DNA of 64,000 bases. Source: Candidatus Fredericiella danica. Its GTDB lineage: Bacteria; Chloroflexota; Anaerolineae; Caldilineales; Caldilineaceae. Location of the stretch: NCBI GenBank assembly GCA_016713335.1, contig JADJPH010000012.1, positions 62,001 through 126,000 on the forward strand, in the 5' to 3' direction. Under the pieces are notes generated by a model. The model saw nothing but the letters and a program-made list of their open reading frames with translations. It did no database searches and was not told the DNA's origin. Below, in pieces: positions 36,341-46,430 of the stretch. The stretch's first letter is position 1. Each line of letters starts with the position of its first letter. The position numbers and the translations under genes are program-made.

Positions 36341-37105
36341 ATGATTCTTGCGCTCGATCTGGATGACACCTTGCTCCGCACCGACAAGAGCATCAGTTCC
36401 CGCTCAATCGATGCTTTGCAGCGTTGGTTTGAAGCTGGCCACGAGGTGATCGTCGCCACAGGGCGCCCACCACGTCAGGTCGATGCCGTCATCCCCGACC
36501 TGTTGCGCACCGCGCCGCGCATCGTCTACAACGGCGCCCAACTGATTGACTCTGGCGCAGTCCTGTATCGTAATGAGATCTCGACCGCCGATGTGCGCGA
36601 CGTGATTGCATGGACCCAACGCTGTAGACCTGACTGGGTGGTCGGTCTAGAAATCAACGATCAATTGTATGTCAATAAACCAACCAACAAACCCGGGCAA
36701 TGGGTCGTCGAGGACTTGCAGAGTATCTGTGATCAGCCCGCGGCCAAAGTCCTCTTCCTCTTTGCCGAAAAACGGCACGACTTCTCCCCACTGCTCGACG
36801 CGCTACCGCCCACCACACGGGTCTTAATCAGCCCCAAATTTGCCATGGTGCAACTCTGTGGGCATACCACCGACAAAGTGGATGCCTTGCAGTATTTGCT
36901 ACAGACCCGTGGGCTGACACTGGGCGACGTCGCCGCCATCGGCGATGATGTCAACGACATCGAAATGGTCAGGATGGCGGGTGTCGGCGTTGCGATGGGC
37001 AACGCAGTGGATGAGGTAAAGGCCGTTGCAAACTGGATTGCACCAACGAATGACGATGATGGTGTCGCAGTAGCGATTGACTGGCTGCTGCAGCGCATAG
37101 CGTAA
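36341..37105 (+). CDS. Cof-type HAD-superfamily phosphatase
   Basis: Intact 254-residue hydrolase. The nucleophile motif is LDLDDTLL (Asp6, Asp8), motif II Thr is in VIVATGRP, the Lys of motif III is in TTDKVDAL and motif IV is AIGDDVNDIEM followed by GVAMGNAVDEVKAVA. The middle is a type IIB cap. Relatives dephosphorylate sugar phosphates, flavin or pyridoxal phosphate; the substrate is not predictable. It is probably translated from a leaderless mRNA. Confidence 0.92.
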   Translation: MILALDLDDTLLRTDKSISSRSIDALQRWFEAGHEVIVATGRPPRQVDAVIPDLLRTAPRIVYNGAQLIDSGAVLYRNEISTADVRDVIAWTQRCRPDWVVGLEINDQLYVNKPTNKPGQWVVEDLQSICDQPAAKVLFLFAEKRHDFSPLLDALPPTTRVLISPKFAMVQLCGHTTDKVDALQYLLQTRGLTLGDVAAIGDDVNDIEMVRMAGVGVAMGNAVDEVKAVANWIAPTNDDDGVAVAIDWLLQRIA

Positions 37106-37143
37106 GCGGCCCCGAAAACGCATCAACCCAGGAAAATCCCGCC

Positions 37144-39359
37144 ATGCCCCAACGTCCGTCGCACCACGATCCCGCCTATCGGTGGAACCAAAGCCGCATT
37201 TCGGTGCGCAGCGAATGGGTGGGCGCCATCATCGCGCTGGCCGGTCTGCTCTTGCTGGCGCTCACCCTGCTCTATCGCCCGGAAAGCGGCGCTGCCCCAC
37301 CCTTTCTGACGGTGGTTGCCGGCTGGACGGCGCCATTGCTGGCCCTCAGCCTGGTGATATTAGGTCTGGTGCTGGCGTTGCGCCAACGCGCCGGCTATTG
37401 GAGCGCCGAGGCCCTATTAGGGGCCGAACTGCTACTCGTGGGGCTAGCGGCCACCACCTACGTGCTTGCCCACCACGCGGCGAATTGGAGCCTGCGGATG
37501 GATGGCGCCGATGGGGGACTGATTGGGTGGGCGTTGGGCAACCTGCTCTTGTCGTCGGTGGGGCATATTTTCGGCGCGATTCTGGCGATTTCTGTCGTTG
37601 TTGCCGGTGCGATCTTGTTGGTGCGCTACACGCCCCTGATCTACCCGGCTGCCACTGCCGGGCGCATGGCGCCTGCCATTCCTGCACTTGGCAAATCTCT
37701 GAAGCACTTGCTCCTGCCACCTCCGGACGATGACACGCCCCTGCCACAGACCCCCAACTTTGTGGCGCCGGCCAATGCCACGCGCGGGCACAGCCACGCC
37801 GCCAGCCGGCGTCGTCCCGGTCACACCGACTGCACCAACCGCTGCACCCGTGCCCGCCAGACCCGCGGCAGTAGCCGGTGCGGCGCCCGCCACGGGGAAA
37901 ACCGGTAAGAAATCAGCGCCGGCCAAGAGCCAGAGCGCCCCGGTGGCGCCGGCTCCTGCCGGTCCGACAACCACGCCACCCACCAGCCTGCTCGTTCCCG
38001 ACAGCGGCGGTTACAGCAATGCCAATGTCGCGCAACTGGAACAGATCATTCTACGCACACTCGAAGACTTTAACGTCCCGGCGCGGATTGTCCACGTCGA
38101 AAGTGGCCCAACCGTCACCCAGTTTGGCGTGGAGCCGCTCTATGTCGAACGCGCCGGGCAGAAACGCAAAGTCCGGGTGAATCGCATCGTCAGCCTCTCC
38201 AATGATCTGGCGCTGGCGTTGGCCGCACCCGCCGTGCGCATCGAGGCTCCGGTGCCCGGCCGCCCCTATGTTGGCATCGAAGTACCCAATCCCGATAAAT
38301 CACTGGTCAGCCTGCGCGGGCTCGTCGAGAGTCCGGAGATGCGCAAAGGGGGCGCACTCGCGCTGCCCCTGGGCCGCAATACCGCGGGCGCCGCCGTCGT
38401 CATGGACCTGACGCGGGCGCCGCACCTGCTCATTGCGGGCGCAACCGGTTCAGGCAAGTCTGTCTGTATCAACTCGGTCGTCACCGGGCTCCTCATGCAA
38501 CACGGACCGGAGACGCTGCGGTTTATCATGGTCGACCCGAAGATGGTGGAACTGCCTGGTTACAACGGGATCCCGCATCTCTACGGCAAAGTGATCACGG
38601 ACGTCGAACAGGTCATGGGCGCTCTGACCTGGCTGCTGTTGCAGATGGACGACCGCTATCAGTTGTTCCGCGATCTGAACGTGCGCAACATCGATGCCTA
38701 TAACACCATCATGCGCAAGCAAAAATCCGGCCAGCCGCTCCCCTATCTGGTCCTGGTCATCGATGAGTTGGCCGACCTGATGAGGACCGCGGCCGAAGAC
38801 ATCGAACGCCAGATCTGCCGGTTGGCGCAGATGGCGCGCGCCACCGGCATCCATCTGGTGTTGGCGACCCAGCGCCCAAGCACAGACGTCATCACCGGTC
38901 TGATCAAGGCCAACTTTCCCACGTATCTCGTTTGCAGTGACCAGCCAGATTGACAGCCGCGTGATTCTCGACACACCCGGTGCGGAAGCCCTCCTGGGCC
39001 GCGGGGACATGCTCCTCATGCGACCCGATATGGGCAAGTTGACACGGTTGCAGGGCTGCTTCGTCTCCGATGAAGAAATCAATCGCATCGTCGACTTCTG
39101 GAAGCAGCAGGCCGCGGCGCAACCTGCAACCTCCCTCCCACCCTGGAACAGCATGATGGATCGCCTTGGCGATGATGAAGAACTCATTCAGGATGCAACG
39201 GATGTTAAAAGCGTGGGATCGTCGGCCCCGATCTTGGCGCCGGTCGTGGCCGCGCCGTTCGCCTCAAAGCCGATGACGAAGACGCGCTCTTTGACGACGC
39301 CAACGCCTGACCCATTCACAGCAAGCGCTGCGGTCAATTTTTCAGTTTTCGCCGCCTGA
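37144..39359 (+). CDS. ftsK: FtsK/SpoIIIE DNA translocase (two frameshifts, gamma domain not found)
   Basis: Septal DNA pump of about 738 residues. Four N-terminal membrane helices (about residues 25-180) lead to an Ala/Pro linker, the alpha domain (YVERAGQKRKVRVNRIV), the motor with Walker A GATGSGKSV, Walker B LVLVIDELADLM and RLAQMARATGIHLVLATQRPS, then SQIDSRVILDTPGAEALLG. Breaks at about 37785 and 38922 are each repaired by one CG dinucleotide. The C-terminal winged-helix gamma domain, which reads polar DNA motifs, is not recognisable. The tail after ELIQDATD has instead low-complexity sequence, and another frame shows the acidic motif DDEDALFDDANA. The end may hold further indels or a deletion. 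Confidence 0.88.
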
Positions 39360-39379
39360 TGCAAGCCCAGGAGCATGCT

Positions 39380-41872
39380 ATGGTCACCACGCCCGAAGTT
39401 TCCTACGCCGTGCCCGGTGCAGCGCCAGCACCGATGCGCACCTCTTGCCTCGGTCGCATCGCCCAGATCCTGGTCTTCCTCTGGATCATTTTTGTCTCGT
39501 TTTCCAATCAACTATCAAGTTGGCTGGCTGCCGCCATGGGCAGTGACAGCAACCCGGTCGAGTCAACGTTCTGGCAGGTCGCAGCGTTGGGTATCCGCCT
39601 GCTGATCCTGGCTTGGGCATGGCGCGGCCAACGCGAACAAGCGATGTACCGGACCTGGTTTGCAGCCACGATGGTGCTGCTCTTGCTAGCGCCCACGCCT
39701 TGGATTGCACCTGCACCGGCAAAGTCGACGTCAGTTGCCCCGTTGGCCATTTTGCTGGTCTGCCTGGTGTTGCTTCGTTTTGCCAAGCTCACCGTGGCGC
39801 GTAGCGAATCGATCAATCGAAACCAACTGCTGCTCGCCATCGCAGGGGCCATGCTCTTCGCCTACCCGTGGCTGATGAGCGGCGCCCTCGGTTCTGTGAT
39901 GGACATTCTCCTGGCCATTGCCCTTGGGCTGGCCGCCGGTGTCGTCCATCGCCCAGATCCTCGATTTCGCCTGGTTCCCAACCTCCGCGCGAGACCCGCG
40001 ACGCGGCGCCGATCTCTTTAGCGGTGGGCTCGTAGCCGGAGCAACTGCGCTCATCGTCGCCAGCGGCATGAGCCAGAATGGGGTGCAGGTGCTGCTGATG
40101 GTGGCGCTGCCGGCCTTGGGTTGGCTTACCGTAGCACTTGCCTATGCGAACCAGAAAGATCAGGCGGATACATACGACTGGCGCCCGCCGGCCTTGCTCA
40201 TTGGCCTGGGGGCGGCCGCAGTGTTGGCCTTCACCGATGTTGACACCTTTGCCATCGAATCCATGGATTCGGCCATATCCGCCGGCTTCTCCGCCGCCAT
40301 GGTCTCGGTGGTGATCGGTTGGGTGCTTGGTGCGATCGCGCTGGTGGGGCGACGCCAATGGGGTGGCGTGGGCAGACCGGCTGTGGCAGCGGCGCTTGCC
40401 GCACTGCTGGCGGTCGGTGGGCTCGCGCTCTACTTCACTTCGGGACAACCAGGACTTCATGGCAATCGCATCTTGGTGATCCTCAAAGATCAAGCAGACG
40501 TCTCACAAGCCGCTCAGATCACTGACTATGACGAGCGACGGTCGACCGTGTATCAGCGCCTGGTAGATCATGCGGATGCGACTCAGGCTGGCATCCGGAG
40601 CCTCTTGGACACGCTGCACGTCGCCTATACGCCGTACTATCTCGTGAACGCAATTGAGGTCGACGGCGGCATCCTGGCACAGTTGTTGCTGCAGTTCCGC
40701 CCGGAAGTCGACCGGGTCCTGCCCAGCCCGCGCATGCGCCCCTCAGCCGGCGAATTGGCTCTTCCCCAGGACGAAATGCAATCGCCGCCCGCGCAACCGT
40801 GGAACCTGACCGCGATTGGCGCCGACCGCGTTTGGCAGGAGTTCGACGTCAGGGGCGAAGGGATCGTCGTCGGTGAATCGGACTCAGGCGTTCAACTCGA
40901 CCATCCGGAATTGTCGCGCAGTACCGGGGACTTCAGGCGAACGGAACATTCTCCCACGACTACAACTGGTTGGATCCCTGGTCGAATTCCACCAGCCCGG
41001 TGGACTTTGGCGGTCACGGGACCCATACGTTGGGCACGGTCCTTGGGGCGAATGTGGGTGTGGCGCCGGGGGTGCAGTGGATCGGCTGCACCAATCTCCA
41101 GCGCAATCTCGGCAATCCCGCATTTTACCTCGACTGTCTACAATTCATGCTGGCGCCCTACCCGCAGCAGGGTGACCCATTCCGCGACGGCGACCCGCTC
41201 CGTTCGGCCAATGTCCTCAACAATTCGTGGGGCTGTCCGGAAAAGAATGAGGGGTGCGATCCGCAGTCGCTGCAGCCCGCCGTTGAAGCCCTGCGTGCAG
41301 CCGGCATCTTCGTGGTAGCGTCGGCAGGCAATGAAGGGCCGCTTTGCAGCAGCCTCGATTCCCCCATTGCGATCTACGATGCGGCCTTCACGGTCGGGGC
41401 TTCAGACATTAATCGAAACCTCGCGCCGTTCAGTAGCGCTGGACCGGTCACGGCGGACGGCAGCGGGCGGATCAAACCGGACATCCTGGCGCCGGGTGTG
41501 CAGGTGCCGTCGGCATACCCCACGAATGCTTACACGGAATTGGACGGGACCTCGATGGCCGGCCCCCACGTGGCGGGCGTCGTCGCCCTGCTTTGGTCGG
41601 CAAATCCGGATTTGATCGGCGATATCGACCGCACCGAAGCCCTGATGATCGACACGGCCACGCCATTCACCGGCACCCTGGGCGGTTTGGGGCCAATGAT
41701 GCAGGAAACGGGCGAGGTCGACCCAGACCCTGTCACAGCATTACTCCTGGGATCAATGTTCTCCCGAGATGCGTGTGTCTTCAAGACCGACCTGGCGCAG
41801 ACGCCAAACGTCGCCGCCGGCTACGGCATCGTCAATGCGTATGCGGCGGTGAAGCAAGCACTGGACCGCTAG
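39380..41872 (+). CDS. polytopic membrane protein fused to S8 subtilisin-like protease (two frameshifts)
   Basis: About 831 residues. The first 390 hold roughly 11 hydrophobic segments (for example ILVFLWIIFVSF, LLLAIAGAMLFAYPWL, VSVVIGWVLGAIALVG). An I9-like prodomain follows (NRILVILKDQADVSQAAQI), then the protease: Asp in VVGESDSGVQLDHPE, His in FGGHGTHTLGTVLG, Asn region NVLNNSWGCPE and Ser in LDGTSMAGPHVAGV. Breaks lie near 39944 and 40918. The first is compatible with one missing CG; the second with one missing base, giving QYRGLQANGTFSHDYNW. AGGAG lies six bases before 39380. The protease would sit outside the membrane, tethered by the helical part. Membrane region family not recognised. 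Confidence 0.82.
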
Positions 41873-43593
41873 CGTTCAACGGCCCCAATGTCGCACCGGG
41901 GTCCCTGTGGGCGCTGCACCCACCGCTGGTCGTACAGCAGCGGCTGATCGTCCACGGTCTGGCAAATGGCAGCGTTTAGCACGGGGCTGTTAGAGGCAGG
42001 AAGATGGGTCAGCGTGCCGCCGCCATTGTCGGCGAGGGGTCCCAGTTTCGCCCCGCGACCGGTGATATTCCCAGTTGTTGAACCGGTGATGGTGCACCCG
42101 ACGACCGTGCCAATCAAGTTATAGCCGCGACTATCCAGGGTGCCAGAGCAATCGCGATCCGTGGTTGCGACATTGGCCGCCAAGATCAACCCACGCACTA
42201 CGGGAGCGCTTTCCGCCGCAATGCCACCACCTTTCCCGTCTTCGGCGGGATCACCATACCTGGTGGCTCCGGCCTTACCGGCGTGATTCTCCGTCACCGT
42301 GGTGGCAGAGATGCGCAAGGTTCCGCCATTTGCAATGCCGCCACCACTGCCGCCATTGCCGGCATAAGAGATGCCCTCTGCGCCGTTGCTAGCCGAAGCG
42401 GCGCCACCGGCACCGTTACCGGCTGCGTTATTAGTGATGGTTGAGTTGACGATCTCCATTTGGCCGTAATTTGAAATTGCCCCACCTGAGCCCCCGTCAC
42501 CTGACCACGTGGAGAGCCCGCCTTCGCCCGCATGGTTATAGGCAAACGTACTGGCAAAGATAGCAGCAGTGCCAGTGGCTTCATTATTGAGCGCACCACC
42601 AGCGCCGCCGTTGGCGCCAGATGCATGGGAACCATACCCATCGGTGCCACCGGCGCCAGCCGTGTTGTCAAAAAAACTCACCGACGAGGCAGCGAAGATC
42701 CCTCCGTTGGCAACTGCACCACCGTTACCACCGAAGTAACCATAACGGTATGGGACGTTCAATAACGACCCACCCTCCATGGCGCGATTGTGACTGAAGA
42801 TGCTTGCCGTGGCACTCACAGTTCCTCCGGCATTGTAGATTGCACCACCGGCGCCACCGATCCCCGCGCCCCCGGGACCACTTGCGTTGCCTTCGAACAA
42901 CACTTTGGTTAGCTCCAGGCTCCGGGTAGTGAAGACACCGCCACCGCGCCCACCAGGACCATCACCTGGGCTGCAGTCGGGATCGATCACGGTGCTTTTG
43001 CCGGCGCCGGCGCCCGCCCGGCTATTGCGCACCGCCACATCTTGCAGCGCCAGCACGCCCTGATTGTAGATCGCGCCGCCGTCGCCGCCGGCCATGTTGC
43101 AACGCCCGTCCTCAATCTCCGTGGGTTCGGGCGCATCCGGCGCACGCCCGTTGCGCAGCGTGGCGATGCCACCAGTCCCCACCGCCAAATAACACGTAGA
43201 AGATTGCGATCTGGATTCGACATCGATGATGGTCTCTTCGCGGCCTGCGCCCTGTATCGTCATCTGGGTCAGGAGCACGAGTGAAGACTCTTGGCCGAAG
43301 TTGACAGCGTCGGGATCTTTGAGCGTCAAAATGTAGACCCCTGGCGGCACATAGATCTCGGGATTGCCCAGCCCCGAACCGCACGCATCGACAAAAGTCT
43401 GATAATTGACAGCCTTGATGGCCTCCCCGCAGCGAGCAATCGCCGTCGTCGTTGTCCTCGTCGACGGTGGTGGTCACGACGATCGGTCCCCGTTTTGCAA
43501 GTTGGGGTAGGTTGATGACGTCATCCTGGCTGGGAAAAGGCGGGGAGAGCCGCCGAGCGCCGCGGCGAAGAGTAAGGTGCGAAGGGTGCGCAT
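41869..43593 (-). CDS. CSLREA-type Gly/Asn-rich beta-helix surface protein (two frameshifts)
   Basis: Exported protein of about 570 residues. From 43593 it starts MRTLRTLLFAAALGG, a signal-like segment, with AGGAGG seven bases upstream. A slip near 43543 and one extra G near 43427 interrupt the beginning; the repaired frame reads VVTTTVDEDNDDGDCSLREA, the CSLREA-domain signature, then YVPPGVYILTLKD. The rest is a long run of short Gly-rich turns (GGNGGAVANGG, GGAGGALNNEATG, GGSGGAISNYG), typical of right-handed parallel beta-helices with a choice-of-anchor end. Its stop overlaps that of the convergent protease gene in one CTAG. Function probably adhesive or structural; not known. Confidence 0.82.
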
Positions 43594-43716
43594 GAGTCAG
43601 CCTCCTTGGTTTGGCGACTTGTCCTTACCTGATCATATCACGTTTTCGTCGAGATTACACCGGCCGGTGTGGGAAAATATCGTCACTACAGTGTCCGGGG
43701 GTTCTTCAATCCCGCC

Positions 43717-43891
43717 GTGCGGTTGAAAACCTCAAGGCATCAAGCTAAGGACCAAATCCTCCCGCCAAGGCGAAGACGGGGGAAACGATCAACGCGGAGA
43801 CGCGTCTCCGCGTTGATCGTTTTTCCCTCCGTCCTCGTCCCTGCGGGAGATTTGGTCCTTAGCTTGATGCGTAAGGTTGAAAACCGCACCT
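43717..43891. repeat. large imperfect palindrome (dispersed repeat copy 1)
   Basis: The core 43737-43871 is an almost perfect inverted repeat of 135 bases: outer ends GCATCAAGCTAAGGACCAAA and its complement, inner arms GATCAACGCGGAGACGC / GTCTCCGCGTTGATC meeting at a central ACGCGT. The outermost parts add GTGCGGTT..ACCT arms. A direct repeat GGTTGAAAACC flanks the core at 43721-43731 and 43875-43885. It has no coding capacity and touches the stop of the URO-D-like gene. A shorter relative is at 59213-59262. It may be a non-autonomous mobile element or act as a terminator between two minus-strand genes. Confidence 0.8.
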
Positions 43892-44966
43892 ACGATTCCA
43901 CCTGCGCAAGGTGACGCAAAAAGTCCTCGGCCTCCGCACGCGACAGAAACGGCGGCTCAATCGCCAAGACGAAGCCGCGCCCACCCAGGACGCGCACAAT
44001 CGTCTCCGCCCATTCCGGCGTCACATAGACCTGGCACAATTTCCCGGCGTCGCGGATGCGCTTCAGCAGCGGCAGCCAATTCTCCGTGGCGGGCGTACCC
44101 GCGCCCGGCTGCCACTGAATCCCACGCAGTGGCTTGATCCCGAGCAAGTAATCCAGATGGCGCAATTGCCCCTTCCCATCCATGTGATAGAAGGGATAAT
44201 CGATCGCGGCGCAACAGCGCTCCAGATCCGGGAGCACAAAGCGTTCAAACATGGCCGGCGAAATCATATAGGAGAAATCGCTCTGCAGCATATAGAAACG
44301 CTGCGGGCTCCAGAGCGGCGCCCAGTTCGTGGAGCCGCGGCCGCATGCACTGACCACCGGATCAAGGGCGTCGTAGCAGTCCAACCAAATAGCGGTGATG
44401 TCATTTGCCAATCGTGCGACATGTTCGGGTTCATCGACGCAATCGAGCAACAACTGCTGCGTCGTGACCAGGCTGGCCAGGATGTCGAGATTGCCTCCCA
44501 GGTCGGTGTAGCCTACGCAAACCTGCCCCGCCCAACGCTGCGCCGCACGTGCTGAGAATTCCTGCGCCAGCCGCCACCAACGATTCCCCGGCGCAATTGC
44601 GACCTCAAGGTCTGAGATCGGTGTGTCCGGCCCCGATGAGAACCAGACGGTGTCCGCAACGCCATGCACTTCGGCCCCCAGAAACCCGGCCACAATGCCC
44701 GGCCCCAGGTTCGGCGCCCATTTGGGAAAGGTGTCGCCACACCATTCGAGATGTTCGAGTTTTTCCTGCTCGCGATCCAAAATCTCGTCGACCGAATGGG
44801 TGGCCAGATGCACCGGAATGAAGCGCGTCCATGCGTCAAACAATTCCGGCCCACCAGGCTTAAAGACCTGCATCATCACGATGGGACGCGCCAGTTCGCC
44901 TGCCCAGAACGCACCCCAGTCCCGTTCAATCCGCGCCCAATCTTCCTCGTGAAAATCAAGTTTCAT
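43890..44966 (-). CDS. uroporphyrinogen decarboxylase (URO-D)-like protein
   Basis: Intact 358-residue protein of the URO-D / cobalamin methyltransferase-like barrel group. It opens LDFHEEDWARIERDWGAFWAG and contains VCVGYTDLGGNLDILASL, SDFSYMISPAMFERFVLPDL, YHMDGKGQLRHLDYLLGI and GIQWQPGAGTP. It lacks the N-terminal Arg motifs of true HemE, so haem synthesis is unlikely; relatives are often found with methyltransferase or sugar genes, role unknown. The start at 44966 is set by the conserved N-terminus; upstream sequence in the same frame is not conserved in kind. Confidence 0.75.
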   Translation of the reverse strand: MKLDFHEEDWARIERDWGAFWAGELARPIVMMQVFKPGGPELFDAWTRFIPVHLATHSVDEILDREQEKLEHLEWCGDTFPKWAPNLGPGIVAGFLGAEVHGVADTVWFSSGPDTPISDLEVAIAPGNRWWRLAQEFSARAAQRWAGQVCVGYTDLGGNLDILASLVTTQQLLLDCVDEPEHVARLANDITAIWLDCYDALDPVVSACGRGSTNWAPLWSPQRFYMLQSDFSYMISPAMFERFVLPDLERCCAAIDYPFYHMDGKGQLRHLDYLLGIKPLRGIQWQPGAGTPATENWLPLLKRIRDAGKLCQVYVTPEWAETIVRVLGGRGFVLAIEPPFLSRAEAEDFLRHLAQVES

Positions 44967-45160
44967 CAGCTCGATCCGCCGTGTCAATATGGAGGGCGAA
45001 GTCACCCTTGAGGCATTGTAGAATCTGCTCGTCCGGTACGTCAGGTTTTTCAAGCATAGTGATGTGCTATAGCACATTGCCGCCGCCAGCGCCAACTACA
45101 GCGGCCAATGTCTCGAACAGTACGGCAGTAAGCACTTCGTGGGGGAAACGAGGCGACCAC

Positions 45161-45189
45161 GTGTCAAAATCTATGACCAATGCTATGAT
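45161..45189 (+). promoter_or_regulatory. candidate promoter of the C39-like module
   Basis: GTGTCA (45161-45166, four of six) and TATGAT (45184-45189, five of six) are 17 bases apart. The leader would run about 93 bases to 45289. The rest of the 44967-45288 gap shows no other feature. Confidence 0.5.
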
Positions 45190-45288
45190 TTGAACTAGCG
45201 TGCCGGCGTGACCGTTATCTTCCATGCATCAAGAATGCATGCAATGCCAAATGAAGGCAACCGAGTCTGAGAGATCGAGGTGAAACCA

Positions 45289-45663
45289 ATGACCATCATG
45301 ACCGTTCCAACCAAAACGAAGCGTGGGGCAAGCTTGCGCAGCGCCTCTACGGAGCGGATGCAGGTCAAGGTGCATATCGATACCGAGGTGTTGGCTCCAG
45401 AGATCGCCCGACGGCGCGCCAACGTCTGGCTACTGGAAACCGTCGGCAATCTGCTCGGTGCGCAAAACGCCGAGTTGATACTAGACGAACCATTGCGCTG
45501 GCGCTTCGATGCAATTCTGGGCATGCCGGACTTGGATCACCCAGGTACGGGCGACCTGTTTCGAGTCGGTATGATCGAAATTGACGCTATGACTGGCGAA
45601 GTTCTAAATCCAGAGCAACTTGCCGAGGAGTTACACATCAGTGCCGCATCTGCTGTCCGTTGA
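45289..45663 (+). CDS. uncharacterised 124-residue protein, partner of C39-like peptidase
   Basis: Family not recognised. The start at 45289 has GAGGTG seven bases upstream; an in-frame GTG at 45280 is less likely. The basic N-terminus (PTKTKRGASLRSASTERM) is followed by a mixed alpha/beta region with VHIDTEVLAPEIARRRANVW and a late hairpin RVGMIEIDAMTGEVL that resembles the IDxxTGEV turn of PepSY-like folds. No signal peptide or membrane segment. It overlaps the peptidase gene by 23 bases, which implies coupled translation and a joint role. Confidence 0.6.
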   Translation: MTIMTVPTKTKRGASLRSASTERMQVKVHIDTEVLAPEIARRRANVWLLETVGNLLGAQNAELILDEPLRWRFDAILGMPDLDHPGTGDLFRVGMIEIDAMTGEVLNPEQLAEELHISAASAVR

Positions 45664-46092
45664 GCATCATCGTCAGACCGAGCGAGCGGGCTGTCTTGCG
45701 GCATGTGCACAGATGGCGCTACAACATATCGGCATTAGCCAATCTCAAACTCAGTTGAATCGTTGGTTTGACTTAATGCCTGAGGGCGACCAGCATCACG
45801 TCCAACGGCTAGCGCTTTGGGCGTCGACGTAATCTATGCTACTGGCGACGAATCAACATTAGGGGCAATTGATCGCGGCAATCCTCCCATAATCTTCGTC
45901 GATACCGGCGAACTGCCCTATTGGAACCTTCAACTCAGGCACGCCATACTGATGGTTGGCTATGACGAAGTAGATGTCTTTCTGAACGACCCCGCCTGGG
46001 ACACTGCTCCAATGACGACGAGCTGGGACGACCTGATGCTTGCTTGGAGTGAATTCGACTATAGGTACGCCTTGATCCTCGCTAAAGGTTAG
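45641..46092 (+). CDS. C39-like papain-fold cysteine peptidase (one frameshift)
   Basis: About 150 residues. The likely nucleophile is the first Cys of RAGCLAACAQMALQHIGI. The family histidine and Asp are in LRHAILMVGYDEVDVFLNDPAWD. The frame breaks near 45810-45815 (one base missing), giving LGVDVIYATGDESTL after the break. GTG at 45641 is preferred, with GAGGAG ten bases before it. There is no ABC exporter fused or adjacent in the same direction, so it is a stand-alone C39-like enzyme rather than a bacteriocin-exporter domain. It may process or inactivate its neighbour; this is a guess. Confidence 0.7.
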
Positions 46093-46373
46093 CATTGTGC
46101 TGTCTCGATGGTGACGCTGCTCCTGTCGCGTGCGATGCACTGGCGACGGGTTGGGGGTCGGTCAGGGGCGCAGCCGCGTCGCTTGGTCGCCCGCTGCTCG
46201 GTCGCTCCGTGGCCCGCATGGCCATGGCTAAGTCCCCTTGTCCGTGGTCTGTCCCATTTCCGCGCACCCCACGCCAATCTGCTATATGAGGGTGCTACTT
46301 AATCAGGCCATCGCCAAGCACCGCCAAGCGTGTCCGTGATATAGAGATTTTTCCCACCGTACTGGGTCATTTA
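46093..46373. other. non-coding gap, nothing recognised
   Basis: No open frame here resembles a protein, and no tRNA or repeat is seen. The GC-rich first part (46120-46270) has long overlapping frames on both strands that look like chance. The segment may be the eroded end of a lost gene. Confidence 0.4.
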
Positions 46374-46420
46374 CAATCATCACTGCCCATTCGATGGTTA
46401 CGAATGGGCAATGATGATTG
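46374..46420. terminator. hairpin between convergent C39-like and ABC exporter genes
   Basis: Twenty-base arms (46374-46393 and 46401-46420, beginning CAATCATCACTGCC) pair with one mismatch around a seven-base loop. It stands 10 bases from the ABC exporter stop. Neither side has a strong T run, but its position fits a two-way terminator. Confidence 0.6.
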
Positions 46421-46430
46421 CTTATGTACC

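Noticed and set aside
43738..43872. CRISPR-like or insertion-sequence interpretation of the palindrome
   Set aside because: There is a single palindrome with no repeat-spacer series and no transposase frame.
46093..46373. Several overlapping frames of 60-90 codons on both strands
   Set aside because: They have arginine-rich chance composition with no start signals and no resemblance to any family.
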